Shown here piece by piece: positions 1 to 9,965 of a stretch of 64,000 bases of DNA (positions within the stretch are counted from its first letter, which is position 1; each line of letters opens with the position of its first letter). Position numbers and translations under genes: made by a program. Under the pieces are notes generated by a model that was not told the DNA's origin, did no database searches, and saw nothing but the letters and a program-made list of their open reading frames with translations. This stretch comes from Candida dubliniensis CD36 (taxonomy: Eukaryota; Ascomycota; Pichiomycetes; Serinales; Debaryomycetaceae): assembly GCF_000026945.1 (NCBI RefSeq), contig NC_012863.1, forward strand, positions 1,517,501-1,581,500. Reading direction: 5' to 3'.

Positions 1-1050
1 AACACCTCTGCCTTCGTTAATTTCCATAGTAATAGCTCTAGAAACAACATCTCTGGAAGCTAAATCTTTGGCAGATGGAGCGTATCTTTCCATAAATCTT
101 TCACCTTCAGAGTTGACCAAGAAACCACCTTCACCTCTAGCACCTTCAGTAATAAGACAACCGGAACCATAAATACCAGATGGATGGAATTGAACGAATT
201 CCAAATCTTCTAAAGGCAAACCAGCTCTAGAAACCATAGCGTAACCATCACCAGTACAAGTGTGAGCAGAAGTACAAGAGAAGTAAGCTCTACCGTAACC
301 ACCAGTAGCCATAATGGTTCTGTTAGCAAAGAATCTGTGCAAAGTACCATCTTCTTCATTATAAGCAATGATACCAATACAAGCACCATCTTTCATCATC
401 AAATCCATGGCGAAGAATTCAATGAAGAAATGACAGTCGTGTCTCAAGGATTGACCATATAAGGAATGCAACAAGGCATGACCAGTTCTATCGGCAACAG
501 CACAAGTTCTGTAAGCTTGGCCACCTTTACCAAATTCTTTAGATTGACCACCAAAGGCTCTTTGATAAATTCTACCTTCATCATTTCTAGAGAATGGGAC
601 ACCATAATGTTCCAATTCATAAATAGAAGCTGGAGCTTCTTTGGTCATGTAATGAATAGCATCTTGGTCACCTAACCAATCAGAACCTTTAACGGTATCA
701 TAGAAATGCCAATGCCAGTCATCTGGGTGCATATTACCCAAAGCAGCATTAATACCACCTTGAGCAGCAACAGTATGTGATCTGGTTGGGAACAATTTAG
801 AAACACAAGCGGTTTTGAAACCTTCAGAGACTAAACCAAAAGCTGCTCTCAAACCAGCACCACCAGCACCAACGACAACACAGTCATATTCGTGGTCAAC
901 GACATGGTATTTTTGGCTCATATACTTGGCAGCATTGAAATCTTGACCTTTGACATTTGATCCAATAACTTGAGATCTAACTGAAGATGAAGATAATAAT
1001 CTCTTTGTCACTGCTGAGCTTCTCACTTGATTACGGAATGAAGTCAACAT
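1..1050 (-). CDS. SDH1: Succinate dehydrogenase flavoprotein subunit, 5' part
   Basis: The first 350 codons are present; the 3' part lies beyond the left edge. The product is the FAD subunit of mitochondrial complex II, which oxidises succinate to fumarate and passes electrons to ubiquinone. Residues 1-30 are rich in Ser, Arg and Lys, as expected for a mitochondrial presequence. The dinucleotide motif GAGGAG sits at residues 61-66. [10 protein letters not shown] stretch follows, whose His is the covalent FAD attachment site in this family, and further on comes HPSGIYGSG with TEGARGEGG from the active-site region. The start is the ATG complement at 1048-1050, and the frame is open to base 1. 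C. albicans names a copy of this gene SDH12; I cannot tell which paralog this is. Confidence 0.95.
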   Translation of the reverse strand, partial: MLTSFRNQVRSSAVTKRLLSSSSVRSQVIGSNVKGQDFNAAKYMSQKYHVVDHEYDCVVVGAGGAGLRAAFGLVSEGFKTACVSKLFPTRSHTVAAQGGINAALGNMHPDDWHWHFYDTVKGSDWLGDQDAIHYMTKEAPASIYELEHYGVPFSRNDEGRIYQRAFGGQSKEFGKGGQAYRTCAVADRTGHALLHSLYGQSLRHDCHFFIEFFAMDLMMKDGACIGIIAYNEEDGTLHRFFANRTIMATGGYGRAYFSCTSAHTCTGDGYAMVSRAGLPLEDLEFVQFHPSGIYGSGCLITEGARGEGGFLVNSEGERFMERYAPSAKDLASRDVVSRAITMEINEGRGV

Positions 1051-2244
1051 CTTAAAAATTATATTTTATGAGGGGGGGGTGGGTGTTGAAGTAGAAATTT
1101 TATAGGAACAAAATAAATAAACAGGAAAAAAAACCTTTAAATAATTGAGAAAAAAATGCAAATAATTGGAGGTGGTGAAATAAAATAAAGCTTCCAAGTC
1201 TATCTTTCTTTCTTTCCTTTCTTTGATTCCAGCCTTGAAAGGATTTAAACTTGTTCTTGATTGGAATTGGAAAAGTGTAAAAGAAAAAGAAATATGAGGA
1301 ATACTTTTGTTATTGAGAGGAATGAGAAATTTTTTTTTTTTTCTTCTGGTTCTGTTTTCTGGAGTCAATCGCTAAGATTTATTGGATTGGAAATTTTTCA
1401 CTTTATAAAATAAAACGCCTCCTGTTCTTTACGAAACCTTGGAATTTCTAGGAAATAAGTTAACAATGTTATTGTCTTCTTCATCTACAATTATATAATA
1501 GGAACCATTCTTTTGATTTATGGGCCATTGTAATTGAAACTTGGTGTAAATTAAAAAACGTCTCATGATTGGTTTTTTCATTTTCTCTTCTATGTATTAC
1601 AAAATGCTTGAATTTAATAGGTCAGTTTTTTGTGAGCCGCATTTTCCCGGTTGGGAAGATTGACCCCGGGGAAAGTCAAGAAGAAAAAAATGAGGATTGC
1701 AGCAGCAGCAGTACTAGCACAACTTGTAATGAAAAAGGCAATTCTTAGAGAGCGTTTTTTTTTTTTTTCTCCGAGGTCAAACTTATTCGGCAATTTCTAT
1801 GGTAATATTTCTCAATTTTTGCAGCTATCTCATTCAATACAACCTTTAGTTGGCCTTAATCCTTATTATGAGCATTTGGAGTAACCAGTTAGTATTACAT
1901 CGAGTGCTAAATGGTCTCCTAAGTGGTTACTGTTTGGTCTTGACACGATAATTCTTCATGCTTAGACTAAGAGATAATGGAAGTTTCCTAGTAGAAACGA
2001 AAGAGGGTTTGCAATGTTGTAGAACTTTCTTAATGGTAAAGTTTCTACAATTGAGTCATTTCACTATACGTCGAAGTTGCTAGTTAAGGAATTAACAAAA
2101 CAATCAAAAAGAGCACACTCCAAATCTTCTAACTGGGGAAACTATTTTATATCATAAATAGCAGTAGAGGCAAATTGAATGAGAACAAATTAACTGTTAT
2201 ATTTTTTTCTCCTATATATATTTCTGTACGAACGTCAACATAAA
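1051..2244. other. Non-coding region upstream of SDH1
   Basis: This 1.2-kb stretch lies between the SDH1 start and the stop of the next minus-strand gene. It holds homopolymer A/T tracts, pyrimidine-rich patches near 1200-1340 and 1757-1770, and no open frame that looks like a protein. It presumably contains the SDH1 promoter and the 3' end of the neighbouring small gene. Confidence 0.6.
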
Positions 2245-2676
2245 TTATAGATAACTGGCATGAATAGACAAGGGAATCGCATCAATTGGTGGATCAGTGC
2301 CATACCAAATGTTATAATTCTTTTTAGCACTAGCTTCAGCTATACTTGAGCTTTCCACTGCATAAGTGTTATCCAATATTTTTCCATCAGGCTGAATATT
2401 TATTGATAACGGAGTGTTTGGACTCAATTGAAGTATGTTATTGATTACAGTTAAATAAAATCTAACTTTGTTATCATAGTAAATGACTTTCTTAGCATCA
2501 TCGTATTGGTAAAAAGAAGTTTGGTCGTCAATGTATAAATCATAACTAGGAAATTTCCCGGTTCTGTAAGAGACCCTGTGTCCGTTGATTTCTTGATTTG
2601 CTGAGTTGACGTAAAGTTCGATTTTGTGAATAGTGGCTAAAACGTATATTGGAAAAAATAATAGTAGAAGATTCAT
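2245..2676 (-). CDS. Small secreted protein, tandem family copy 1 (divergent)
   Basis: This is a 143-residue protein of unknown function. An open frame reaches back to 2766, but the ATG complement at 2674-2676 gives a compact hydrophobic signal-like N-terminus (MNLLLLFFPIYVLA) like those of the two neighbours, so I chose it. It shares with them the order of an N-terminal LYV-S segment, a QYDDAKK-like segment, a central NILQLS motif and a C-terminal Y-x-YG-P region. It has lost the GxxYFFLG block and is the most diverged of the three. No transmembrane segment beyond the leader, and no GPI tail, is visible. It is likely secreted or in the cell wall. The function is not recognised. Confidence 0.65.
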   Translation of the reverse strand: MNLLLLFFPIYVLATIHKIELYVNSANQEINGHRVSYRTGKFPSYDLYIDDQTSFYQYDDAKKVIYYDNKVRFYLTVINNILQLSPNTPLSINIQPDGKILDNTYAVESSSIAEASAKKNYNIWYGTDPPIDAIPLSIHASYL

Positions 2677-2980
2677 AATTAGCAAGATTGTTGATTGAAA
2701 GAATAGTTGATAAAATAATAAAGAGAACAAGAATATTTTATTTATTTCTAGAAAAAATGGATTCAAGGGATGTGGTTGCCAGTGGAAGTAAAAAATGAAT
2801 GATGCCCTTTTTCTCGGTTTTCATTGCTAGTGGATATCAATATGATTTCCTAATTTAGCAACTTTATCTAAAATAGAAATGCGGGAGAAACAAAAAAAAA
2901 AAATCAACAAGAACTACTACCAACACATTTTTTGGAACATTAATAAACACGCACAACACACTCTCCATACAAATGCTTGT
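2677..2980. other. Intergenic spacer between tandem small genes
   Basis: About 300 bases separate the start of copy 1 from the stop of copy 2. The stretch is AT-rich and presumably carries the copy 1 promoter. A 66-codon plus-strand frame here is judged spurious because it overlaps copy 2. Confidence 0.5.
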
Positions 2981-3472
2981 TTAATTAGTGGGTATACTGG
3001 TTGTTATGGTTACTTTCATAGCTTGGGATGGGACAACACTGGATTTTGGGTAGTAGTATATAGCATAATATTCATTTGAATAATTGTGTGGATCATCGAC
3101 ATTTTTCATTGCATACAACCTGTTAGAGTAAGTAAATTTAAGATCTCCATTTTTCTTGATCTTGATTTTAAAAGGATAATGAACAGAAGACAACTGTAAA
3201 AAATTGTTTACCAGTGTCAAATAGTAAGGAAATAGGTAAACGTAATAAAAAAATACCTGATACATCTGGGTGTCGTAGATTAGTTTTTGAGCCGTTTTAG
3301 GGTTTCCTAAGAACAAATAATTGTAGCCTTCGCCTTCATGTAAAGAGAATAGCCCTAACCCGTTTACAGAACTGTTTTCTGATTTTGAATACAAATTGAT
3401 AGATATTAACTCTCCGAAACAAAAACCAAATATTATGAATATGGAGACGAAGATATGTTGTAATTGCATCAT
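2981..3472 (-). CDS. Small secreted protein, tandem family copy 2
   Basis: This 163-residue protein has a hydrophobic leader at residues 1-20 (ending FGFCFG). It is followed by INLYSKSENSSVNG, a GEGYNYLFLG block, AQKLIYD, FLQLS and a NRLYAMKNVDDPHNYSNEYYA region. It is clearly paralogous to the protein at 3765-4247, sharing YLYxKS, NYxFLG, AQKLIYD, LQLS, LYAxKN and DPxNYS. It has NxS/T sequons and no GPI signal or later membrane segment, which suggests a soluble secreted or wall-associated product. The function is unknown. The size and leader recall short Candida cell-wall proteins, but I could not confirm a family. Confidence 0.75.
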   Translation of the reverse strand: MMQLQHIFVSIFIIFGFCFGELISINLYSKSENSSVNGLGLFSLHEGEGYNYLFLGNPKTAQKLIYDTQMYQVFFYYVYLFPYYLTLVNNFLQLSSVHYPFKIKIKKNGDLKFTYSNRLYAMKNVDDPHNYSNEYYAIYYYPKSSVVPSQAMKVTITTSIPTN

Positions 3473-3764
3473 GGAAATCGGTGTTCTTGAAGAAAAAGAA
3501 TCAAGTTTACTATAAAGTTGGTTGCAAATTTGGTGAAAATAAAATCAAAGGGGACTTCAGTACAGCCTGGCAAACATTTCAAAAACAGTTGTGTCACATA
3601 GGCTAAAGTGCTTTACTTTTAGCTCAAATAGCCATGGGGTATGGTTCATGGCAATTAGACTATTGTTCCAGCGAAATATAAATGCATGTATTAAACAGAC
3701 ATAAACTACAATCGCTACGTACAACAGAAACAAAAACAAGCATGCATTCTCATAATTGAAAATA

Positions 3765-4247
3765 TTACGCCTTTTTAGCATAAACAGTAACTTTCGGCGC
3801 ATGCATGGGAACATTATTCTTATTGGCATAATATTTAACGGCATAATGATCTTTAGAATAATTTATTGGATCACCAATATTCTTAACGGCATATAATTTG
3901 TCATCACCTCTAAAATTTAAAGAACCATTTTTTCTTATAATAACTTTTTGAGGATTTCCCTTGGACAATTGTAAGATATTTCTTTGAATACCAAAATAAT
4001 ATCTTGTGTTAGGATCAACCTGTTGATAAATATAATAGTTTTGATCGTCATAAATCAATTTTTGAGCCTGACTAGGAGGACCTAAGAAGAAGTAATTGAT
4101 TCCAGGTCTTTCCTTAATGGAATATAATCCGTTTCCATCAACAGTTTTGTTATCAGATTTTACATACAAGTAAACATTTTGTAATTTGCCTAAAATTGTA
4201 GCAACAAAAAGCAAAAAGGTGAAAAGGATAAAGTTATAAGATTTCAT
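3765..4247 (-). CDS. Small secreted protein, tandem family copy 3
   Basis: This 160-residue protein has a leader at residues 1-20 (MKSYNFILFTFLLFVATILG). The mature part begins LQNVYLYVKSDNKTVDGNGL and carries GINYFFLG, AQKLIYDDQ, NILQLS, KLYAVKNIGDP and a basic C-terminus. It is the best-formed member of the three-gene minus-strand array, and a good TATA element lies 70 bases upstream. Codon choice looks more biased than in copy 1, hinting at better expression. It has no GPI tail. The function is not recognised. A Candida-restricted wall or secreted family is the most likely placement, and similarity to proteins such as Pga29/Rhd3 should be tested rather than assumed. Confidence 0.8.
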   Translation of the reverse strand: MKSYNFILFTFLLFVATILGKLQNVYLYVKSDNKTVDGNGLYSIKERPGINYFFLGPPSQAQKLIYDDQNYYIYQQVDPNTRYYFGIQRNILQLSKGNPQKVIIRKNGSLNFRGDDKLYAVKNIGDPINYSKDHYAVKYYANKNNVPMHAPKVTVYAKKA

Positions 4248-4316
4248 AATTAAGATCTTGGTAGTAGTGAATAAGAATTAAAAAAAATAATCAAAATTGT
4301 GGGGATTATTCACCCT

Positions 4317-4324
4317 TATTTATA
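4317..4324 (-). promoter_or_regulatory. TATA box of small secreted protein copy 3
   Basis: TATAAATA on the minus strand, 70 bases upstream of the ATG at 4247. The spacing and sequence fit a classical yeast TATA promoter. Confidence 0.55.
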
Positions 4325-5167
4325 GTATTTCATTACAGTTATGCTCTTATTTCTATGGTGGAATAGAAGGGGCTATGGCTGACTGTTCTCTTTCCTGGGG
4401 TTGGTTGAAAACCAAAATTGTAAACAAATGGTTGCAAAAAAAAAAAAAAAAAAACAGAAGTGTCAATAATTTGAGGCATTTTCTCTGGGAAACGAGGGGT
4501 CAGCCATTACGTGAAGGTGGTCAAATTAAGGCGGTTCAAAATTATAGAAGTTTATTTATATGGCTATGCTATTTCTTTTACAGCATTTAATTTAAAACTA
4601 TGGAACAGTGTATTTGTAAGTATCCACATTGTTATAATTCTAGCCTTGTGGGGTAATAGCAATCAATAAGTTTGTTTCTACTATAGATGAAAAATAAAAT
4701 AACACTTTCTATCGCTAGGGGTGGAGGCTAACGGCTTTTGTTTGAATTTTTATATTCAATTACTAGCCCAAGGCTAGATGCAAAATATTGCGCGAACAAT
4801 TTTAACAAAATTTATTCAATATTAATATCGAAATCATTCTATCGACAAACATAATCATGATCTGTTTAACCAGTTAATTGAAGACACATTTTTCTACAAC
4901 AACTGCCTGATCCATAACATACGATCATTACTATCTTTAATGGGCAATGTTAATATTATTATTATTTTAACACCGTATTCCTGCACGTTTGTACTTGGTC
5001 GTGTATGGTTTCCTAAACACTAAACAAAACAAATGTGTAACCGAATAATGATGATGATTATCATTTATTTTTTTTCTAATGGACACGAGAAATAAATAAG
5101 CTCTTGGATCCAAATTTGCCAACCATATTTTTTATTCGTCAATACCATACCAACATTAATTTGCACT
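4325..5167. other. Divergent intergenic region before VPS5
   Basis: About 0.85 kb lies between the minus-strand small secreted gene and plus-strand VPS5. It is AT-rich, with an A15 run near 4437-4453. I see no gene in it. It should hold both promoters. Confidence 0.5.
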
Positions 5168-7192
5168 ATGGACAATGATGAATTGACAGCATCTGTTTGG
5201 GATGACGCAGTGTCTCCAAGCAACAATGACGATTTTGGTTCAAATGGACTTAACAATTCTAGATTACACAGTTCTGTAGTTGCTCCATTATCAAATCAAT
5301 TTAGTTCACTCGCTTTGGATGACCCCTTTGCCAATCCATTAGGATTTGGTAACGAAAATCAAGAAGGTTTTAAAGAATATGCAAAAGATGAAGATGAAGA
5401 GGAAACCAACGATGATTATGGGGTGAATGAATATAACAAACAATCATCATACTACAATGCCGTTGATGAACAGTCGCACGAATTGAAAAAAGAGGAGAGA
5501 AAAGAACATTCAAATGAAATATTATCTAAGTTAACGCATGGGGCGGAAGATAGTGATATATTAGAATCTTCAATTGTTAAATCGCCTGGGAAAATATCTT
5601 CCTCTGAGGCATTATTTCATGATAAGGGATCACCACTAAAGGTTATTTCTACAGATGGCGAGACAACCAAATCACCAACTCGCTTAACGAAAATCAAAAC
5701 CACCAAGTTCAAAGCAACGAGACCAAGAAAGTTCAGCTCCAAAATAAATGTACAACATATGAATGAGAGCAGTACAAGTCCATTGGGTCCGCTAAGTGTA
5801 GATGATAATAAAGAAAATGAACATTCAGAATCCAACTCGCAAACAGATTTTAATGGGGAATCAATAGCCAAGGAAGTTGAGGCACCTCTATATGATATAA
5901 ATAATGGACCTGATTCTCCACAGAAACCACTGCTGATCAAAAGCAAAAAAAAACAATCAAGTGAACCTGATCCGCAATCCAATAAATTAGAAATAACAGT
6001 GGGAGACCCTACTAAAGTTGGCGATATAACCACAGCCCATGTTGTATACACGATCAAAACAGTGAACAAGAATTTAGATTCAAAGTTTTTCCCAGCAGTT
6101 GAACTGGTGCAAGTTTGTAGAAGATACAGAGATTTTCGATGGATATATCATCAATTACAGAATAACCATCCCGGGAGAATCATTCCACCTCCACCTTCTA
6201 AACAAACTTTTATTGGAAGGTTTAATGAAAATTTCATTGAGAATCGAAGACTATCGTTAGAAAAAATGTTGAGCAAAATAAATCATCACCCTTTGTTGTG
6301 CAACGACCCCGATTTTGTTATGTTTTTAACGAGTCAAGATTTTGTCAATGAATCCAAAGAGAGAGAAAGATTATCGGGATCAGGGGCATCACTACAGAAT
6401 AGTGAATATTTGGATGGCAATAAAGATGTGGCAATGTCCTCAAATGTTGCTGCTGCTGCTGCCACTGCGGCGGCCACTTCAGGTGGATTTATGAGCTCTT
6501 TGTTTTCAATGTCAACCAAAGCAACTGAGCCAGACCAATACTTTATTACAAAAAAGCAATATATTGATGATTTGGAGTATAATTTAAAACAATTTTACAA
6601 AACAATTGAGCTAATAGGTCAGCAGCGTTTGGATATGATTGGGATATTGGAGGAGATTGCATTAACAATGAGCGAATTAGCTGGATTGGAGATTTCTAAA
6701 GTCACTAGTGATTTATTATCAGCATTTAGTGAAGTGGAATTGAAAATTAAAGATAATCTCGATAGAATCAATTTACAAGATCAATTGACATTAGGATTCA
6801 CTATTGAAGAATATCTTCGAATCATTGGATCAATTAATTTTGTATTTGATACAAGATTAAATGTTTATCAACAATATCATAATTCGAGTCAAGAATTGAG
6901 TAAAAAACAAGCCCATTTGGATAAACTTACAAGAAAACAACAACAACCTGATAAGATCAATCAATTGAATTTTGAAGTTGATAAATTGAAACAAAGAACA
7001 GAATCGTACGAGCAAAGTTTTAAAGAGATAAGTGAGACGATCAAACAGGAATTGGAGAATTTTGAATACGAAAGGATTGATGATTTCAGAAATAGTGTAG
7101 AAATCTTCATTGAAAGTGCTATTGAATCACAAAAGGAAGCAATTGAGTTGTATGAAACATTTTATGAAAGACAGAATTTAGGAGACGTCTAG
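5168..7192 (+). CDS. VPS5: Retromer sorting nexin Vps5 (PX-BAR)
   Basis: The 674-residue length is almost that of S. cerevisiae Vps5. With Vps17 it forms the membrane-bending sorting-nexin dimer of the retromer, which recycles Vps10-type receptors from endosome to Golgi. Residues 1-270 are low-complexity and acidic or Ser-rich, with a DDPFANPLG motif near residue 50. A PX phosphoinositide-binding domain spans about 272-392, with the R-R-Y-R-D-F core near 316 and the PPPPSKQ loop after it. A short Ala-rich spacer is at about 428. Residues 455-670 are helical and charged, as in BAR domains. The ATG at 5168 gives the expected N-terminus. Confidence 0.92.
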   Translation: MDNDELTASVWDDAVSPSNNDDFGSNGLNNSRLHSSVVAPLSNQFSSLALDDPFANPLGFGNENQEGFKEYAKDEDEEETNDDYGVNEYNKQSSYYNAVDEQSHELKKEERKEHSNEILSKLTHGAEDSDILESSIVKSPGKISSSEALFHDKGSPLKVISTDGETTKSPTRLTKIKTTKFKATRPRKFSSKINVQHMNESSTSPLGPLSVDDNKENEHSESNSQTDFNGESIAKEVEAPLYDINNGPDSPQKPLLIKSKKKQSSEPDPQSNKLEITVGDPTKVGDITTAHVVYTIKTVNKNLDSKFFPAVELVQVCRRYRDFRWIYHQLQNNHPGRIIPPPPSKQTFIGRFNENFIENRRLSLEKMLSKINHHPLLCNDPDFVMFLTSQDFVNESKERERLSGSGASLQNSEYLDGNKDVAMSSNVAAAAATAAATSGGFMSSLFSMSTKATEPDQYFITKKQYIDDLEYNLKQFYKTIELIGQQRLDMIGILEEIALTMSELAGLEISKVTSDLLSAFSEVELKIKDNLDRINLQDQLTLGFTIEEYLRIIGSINFVFDTRLNVYQQYHNSSQELSKKQAHLDKLTRKQQQPDKINQLNFEVDKLKQRTESYEQSFKEISETIKQELENFEYERIDDFRNSVEIFIESAIESQKEAIELYETFYERQNLGDV

Positions 7193-8604
7193 TAATGAAA
7201 ACTAAAAAAAAAAAAACAAAAAAACCAAAGTTGTTTTCTAGGTTGTATACTAAAGCAATACAAGAATAATAAAGAACCACACTTTCATGACAAAAAGAGG
7301 GGTCACCAACTGTAGTCGTTTAGCTTTTAACAATGGCTCCAATTATTATCTGTTGTTGTTGGTATTAGTGTTATCTGGGGAATGTAAGCAATTGGTAAAA
7401 TCTGTAGAACTGTTAATCCTATCAAATATCTTCTGTCTCTCCTTCTCCTTCCATATTTGATAGTTATCCACTTCCTGCAATTTTTTTTTCCCTTTGTTGA
7501 GAGAAAATTGTCAACTCGACAATTCTGTAGGCTGGGTTAAACTTCTTTATTTATAATTCATCGGAGAGAAGAAGAAGAGGAAGAATGGAAAACTAAAAAA
7601 AAAGTTTCTTGCATTATCAAATTAAGACAATAAGGGTTGTTCAGACAACGGTTTCACTTTTATCGTTCTATTCCTTTTTTGCTTCCCTCTTTTTTTTTTT
7701 TTATTTTTGGTTAATTCCAAATATAATTTAGTGGTTTCACCTGGAATCAGGTCTAGAAAAGTTCTCTTCTGGCTTATACGGTTATTGCGGTTTTTGAATA
7801 ATCACCATTACAACCAATTTAACATGAATTGCGTGTTATTATTCTTGGATTATCTTTGTCTAAGCGACTAGTTTATAAGTGAAAGAGGGCTATGTTGGGG
7901 GTGAGGATCAAAGCAAGTAATAATTAAAGACAATTCCAATGATAATACTAATGACGATGAGATATAAAATAAAAATTTATAAAGACAGAGGTGTGGTGCA
8001 TTACACATGAGAGTTAACAATGCATGCAAGAAAGGGGGGAGGAGGAGATATTCACCAAACTCTTGATGGTTTGTTACACACTAATTGGAAACTAAAAAAT
8101 GGATGGATAAAAGGAATTAGAAATAAATAATAAAATTCTCCACAGTAAGTAATTTACTAACTAAGTTTATTATTGAAATTTCATTTCTTTGTTTTCTTTC
8201 TAGTAGTAGAGGGGGAGAGGCATGAATTATTCATTTATAAATTTTCAATACTTTTAGATTGTTTAAATTCTACTTTATCCTGGTTTCCCCCCTGACACCC
8301 ATTATCCCTTGAAAATTGTTATAATTTATAAATATGTTATAACATCTCTCTAAAAATATTTAATTCAAGTTAAGTTGTATTTAAATAGAATTTATCAGAT
8401 TAAGCTCAAATCATATTTTGTGACTCACAACGGGAAACCTTTTTTTTTTTGTTCGTTTGTTTGTTGATTTTTTCTTGTCCCTTTTCAATTTTTCATATTC
8501 AAATCTTTGTTTGATTTAATTTTTTACAAATATATATATATATATCTGGAGTTGTTCTTTTTGGAGCCCCCATCCTTAATTTTACATTACATGGTCAATT
8601 CAAA
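7193..8604. other. 1.4-kb intergenic region upstream of the ACT-domain gene
   Basis: The region contains an A12 run after VPS5, several pyrimidine-rich blocks (about 7430-7710 and 8430-8560) and a short TA repeat at about 8530-8545. No convincing coding frame, tRNA or repeat element is seen. It is the likely promoter and 5' UTR of the ACT-domain gene. Confidence 0.5.
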
Positions 8605-9801
8605 ATGAGTACACAAGTACATTTAAACCCTACTATGCTATCGATACTATCTATATCACGAGATAAATATTGGATATTTATCAGTTCTATTTTGCAACTA
8701 CTATATCATTCAGTTGATAGTTCAAACTTTCAAAAATCAAGCATCGACGATGATGATGACGATGACGACGGCAATGGATTGGATGAATACAGCTCAAGTA
8801 CATCTACTTCGGACAGTGATGGATTAAACTCAAAATTGGTTGATAATTCAAGCAAATTACCCCCTAGCCCTCCACTTGAACAACCAATAGAAGAAGATAT
8901 TGAATCCGAGGATTATTTTTTCCATATTGCCTTGACTCCTGTTGAATGTACAATTATTTGTTCACAAAAGTTGATGAAACAATATTTCCAACAACCAATT
9001 GAAATATGTAAACAATTAAACTATACTGATGTCCAATTGCTACCGGAAAAATATTTATGTTTAAGTGTTGATTGTGATGGTAGTTCGGATAATTCATTAA
9101 GAATTTTGGAATTAACTAAACCATTATCAGAAAACAACATTTCTTTATTTTTCATATCTAGTCATTTCAATGATATCGTATTAATCCCCTATGATTTGAA
9201 ACAAAAAGTCGTCAATATTCTTACAAAAAATAGGTTTGAATTTCTGGATGTTTCCAATAGTTATATTCCTACATTTGGAGCGTCACCAATTGCTACAGAA
9301 TTTGATTTCGAACAAGGTTCCAAAAAATTAGAAGAAAGAACATTTGAATCATTCAAACAATCGCAAATTCATCCTATGATTAATAACAAAGTGAAATTAT
9401 TACTTACGGGTTCAAGACAAGGTGAAGTGAACAATGCAATTATTAAATCAGCCAAAATCTTATCATCTACAGAAACAATACCAAATTATTTTGCCATTAC
9501 CAGAACTTATTACAATGAAGTATCTCTTGTTCTACCGAAATCAAGTAAACAAAGAACAAGGTTAGGATTTGACTCTAAATATATTATTGGATCAACTCAA
9601 GATGTAATTATACCCATAACAATAGACTTTTCCAAACTTCCCTTGGATTCTACAGGTATAGTTGCTGGATTAGCTAGTAAGTTGATTACTGGTGGTGAAA
9701 ATCTTTCCGAATTGTATTATTTTTCAATGGCAAGATCTGGTGTGGTTATGATTCCACAAGAAAATATTGAAACCATAGCTAAGATTTTACGTGATGTCTA
9801 A
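8605..9801 (+). CDS. ACT-domain protein, CASTOR/GATS-like
   Basis: This 398-residue protein has two ACT-type modules. The first spans about 105-215, beginning FFHIALTPVECTIICS and including SLFFISSHFNDIVLIP. The second spans about 340-395, with GLASKLITGGENLSELYYFSMARSGVVMIP. This arrangement is typical of fungal ACT_7 proteins related to the arginine sensor CASTOR1, so an amino-acid-binding regulatory role is plausible but unproven. An eight-residue Asp run lies at about 48-56 in an acidic, Ser-rich linker. No enzyme domain is attached, unlike ACT domains of biosynthetic enzymes. It converges on the GYF gene across a long T tract. Confidence 0.75.
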   Translation: MSTQVHLNPTMLSILSISRDKYWIFISSILQLLYHSVDSSNFQKSSIDDDDDDDDGNGLDEYSSSTSTSDSDGLNSKLVDNSSKLPPSPPLEQPIEEDIESEDYFFHIALTPVECTIICSQKLMKQYFQQPIEICKQLNYTDVQLLPEKYLCLSVDCDGSSDNSLRILELTKPLSENNISLFFISSHFNDIVLIPYDLKQKVVNILTKNRFEFLDVSNSYIPTFGASPIATEFDFEQGSKKLEERTFESFKQSQIHPMINNKVKLLLTGSRQGEVNNAIIKSAKILSSTETIPNYFAITRTYYNEVSLVLPKSSKQRTRLGFDSKYIIGSTQDVIIPITIDFSKLPLDSTGIVAGLASKLITGGENLSELYYFSMARSGVVMIPQENIETIAKILRDV

Positions 9802-9871
9802 AGTTGTCAACAACCGAAAAGTTGCTGACATATTTTATAGTTTAACTAACATATGTTTAATAAGACCCTTG

Positions 9872-9873
<2 letters not shown>

Positions 9874-9907
<34 letters not shown>
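9874..9907. repeat. 34-base T tract
   Basis: An uninterrupted run of about 34 T lies between the 3' ends of two convergent genes. It is the longest homopolymer in the window. It may act as a poor nucleosome substrate or in 3' end formation, and its length is likely to vary between isolates or be mis-called in assemblies. Confidence 0.8.
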
Positions 9908-9965
9908 CAGAAAAATTGTTTATTTACGTCGATTCTCAGCTATATATTGATTCCTATTCACAACC

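Noticed and set aside
3557..3844. 95-codon minus-strand frame overlapping small secreted copy 3
   Set aside because: It overlaps the 3' end of a better supported gene in another frame and shows no family features.
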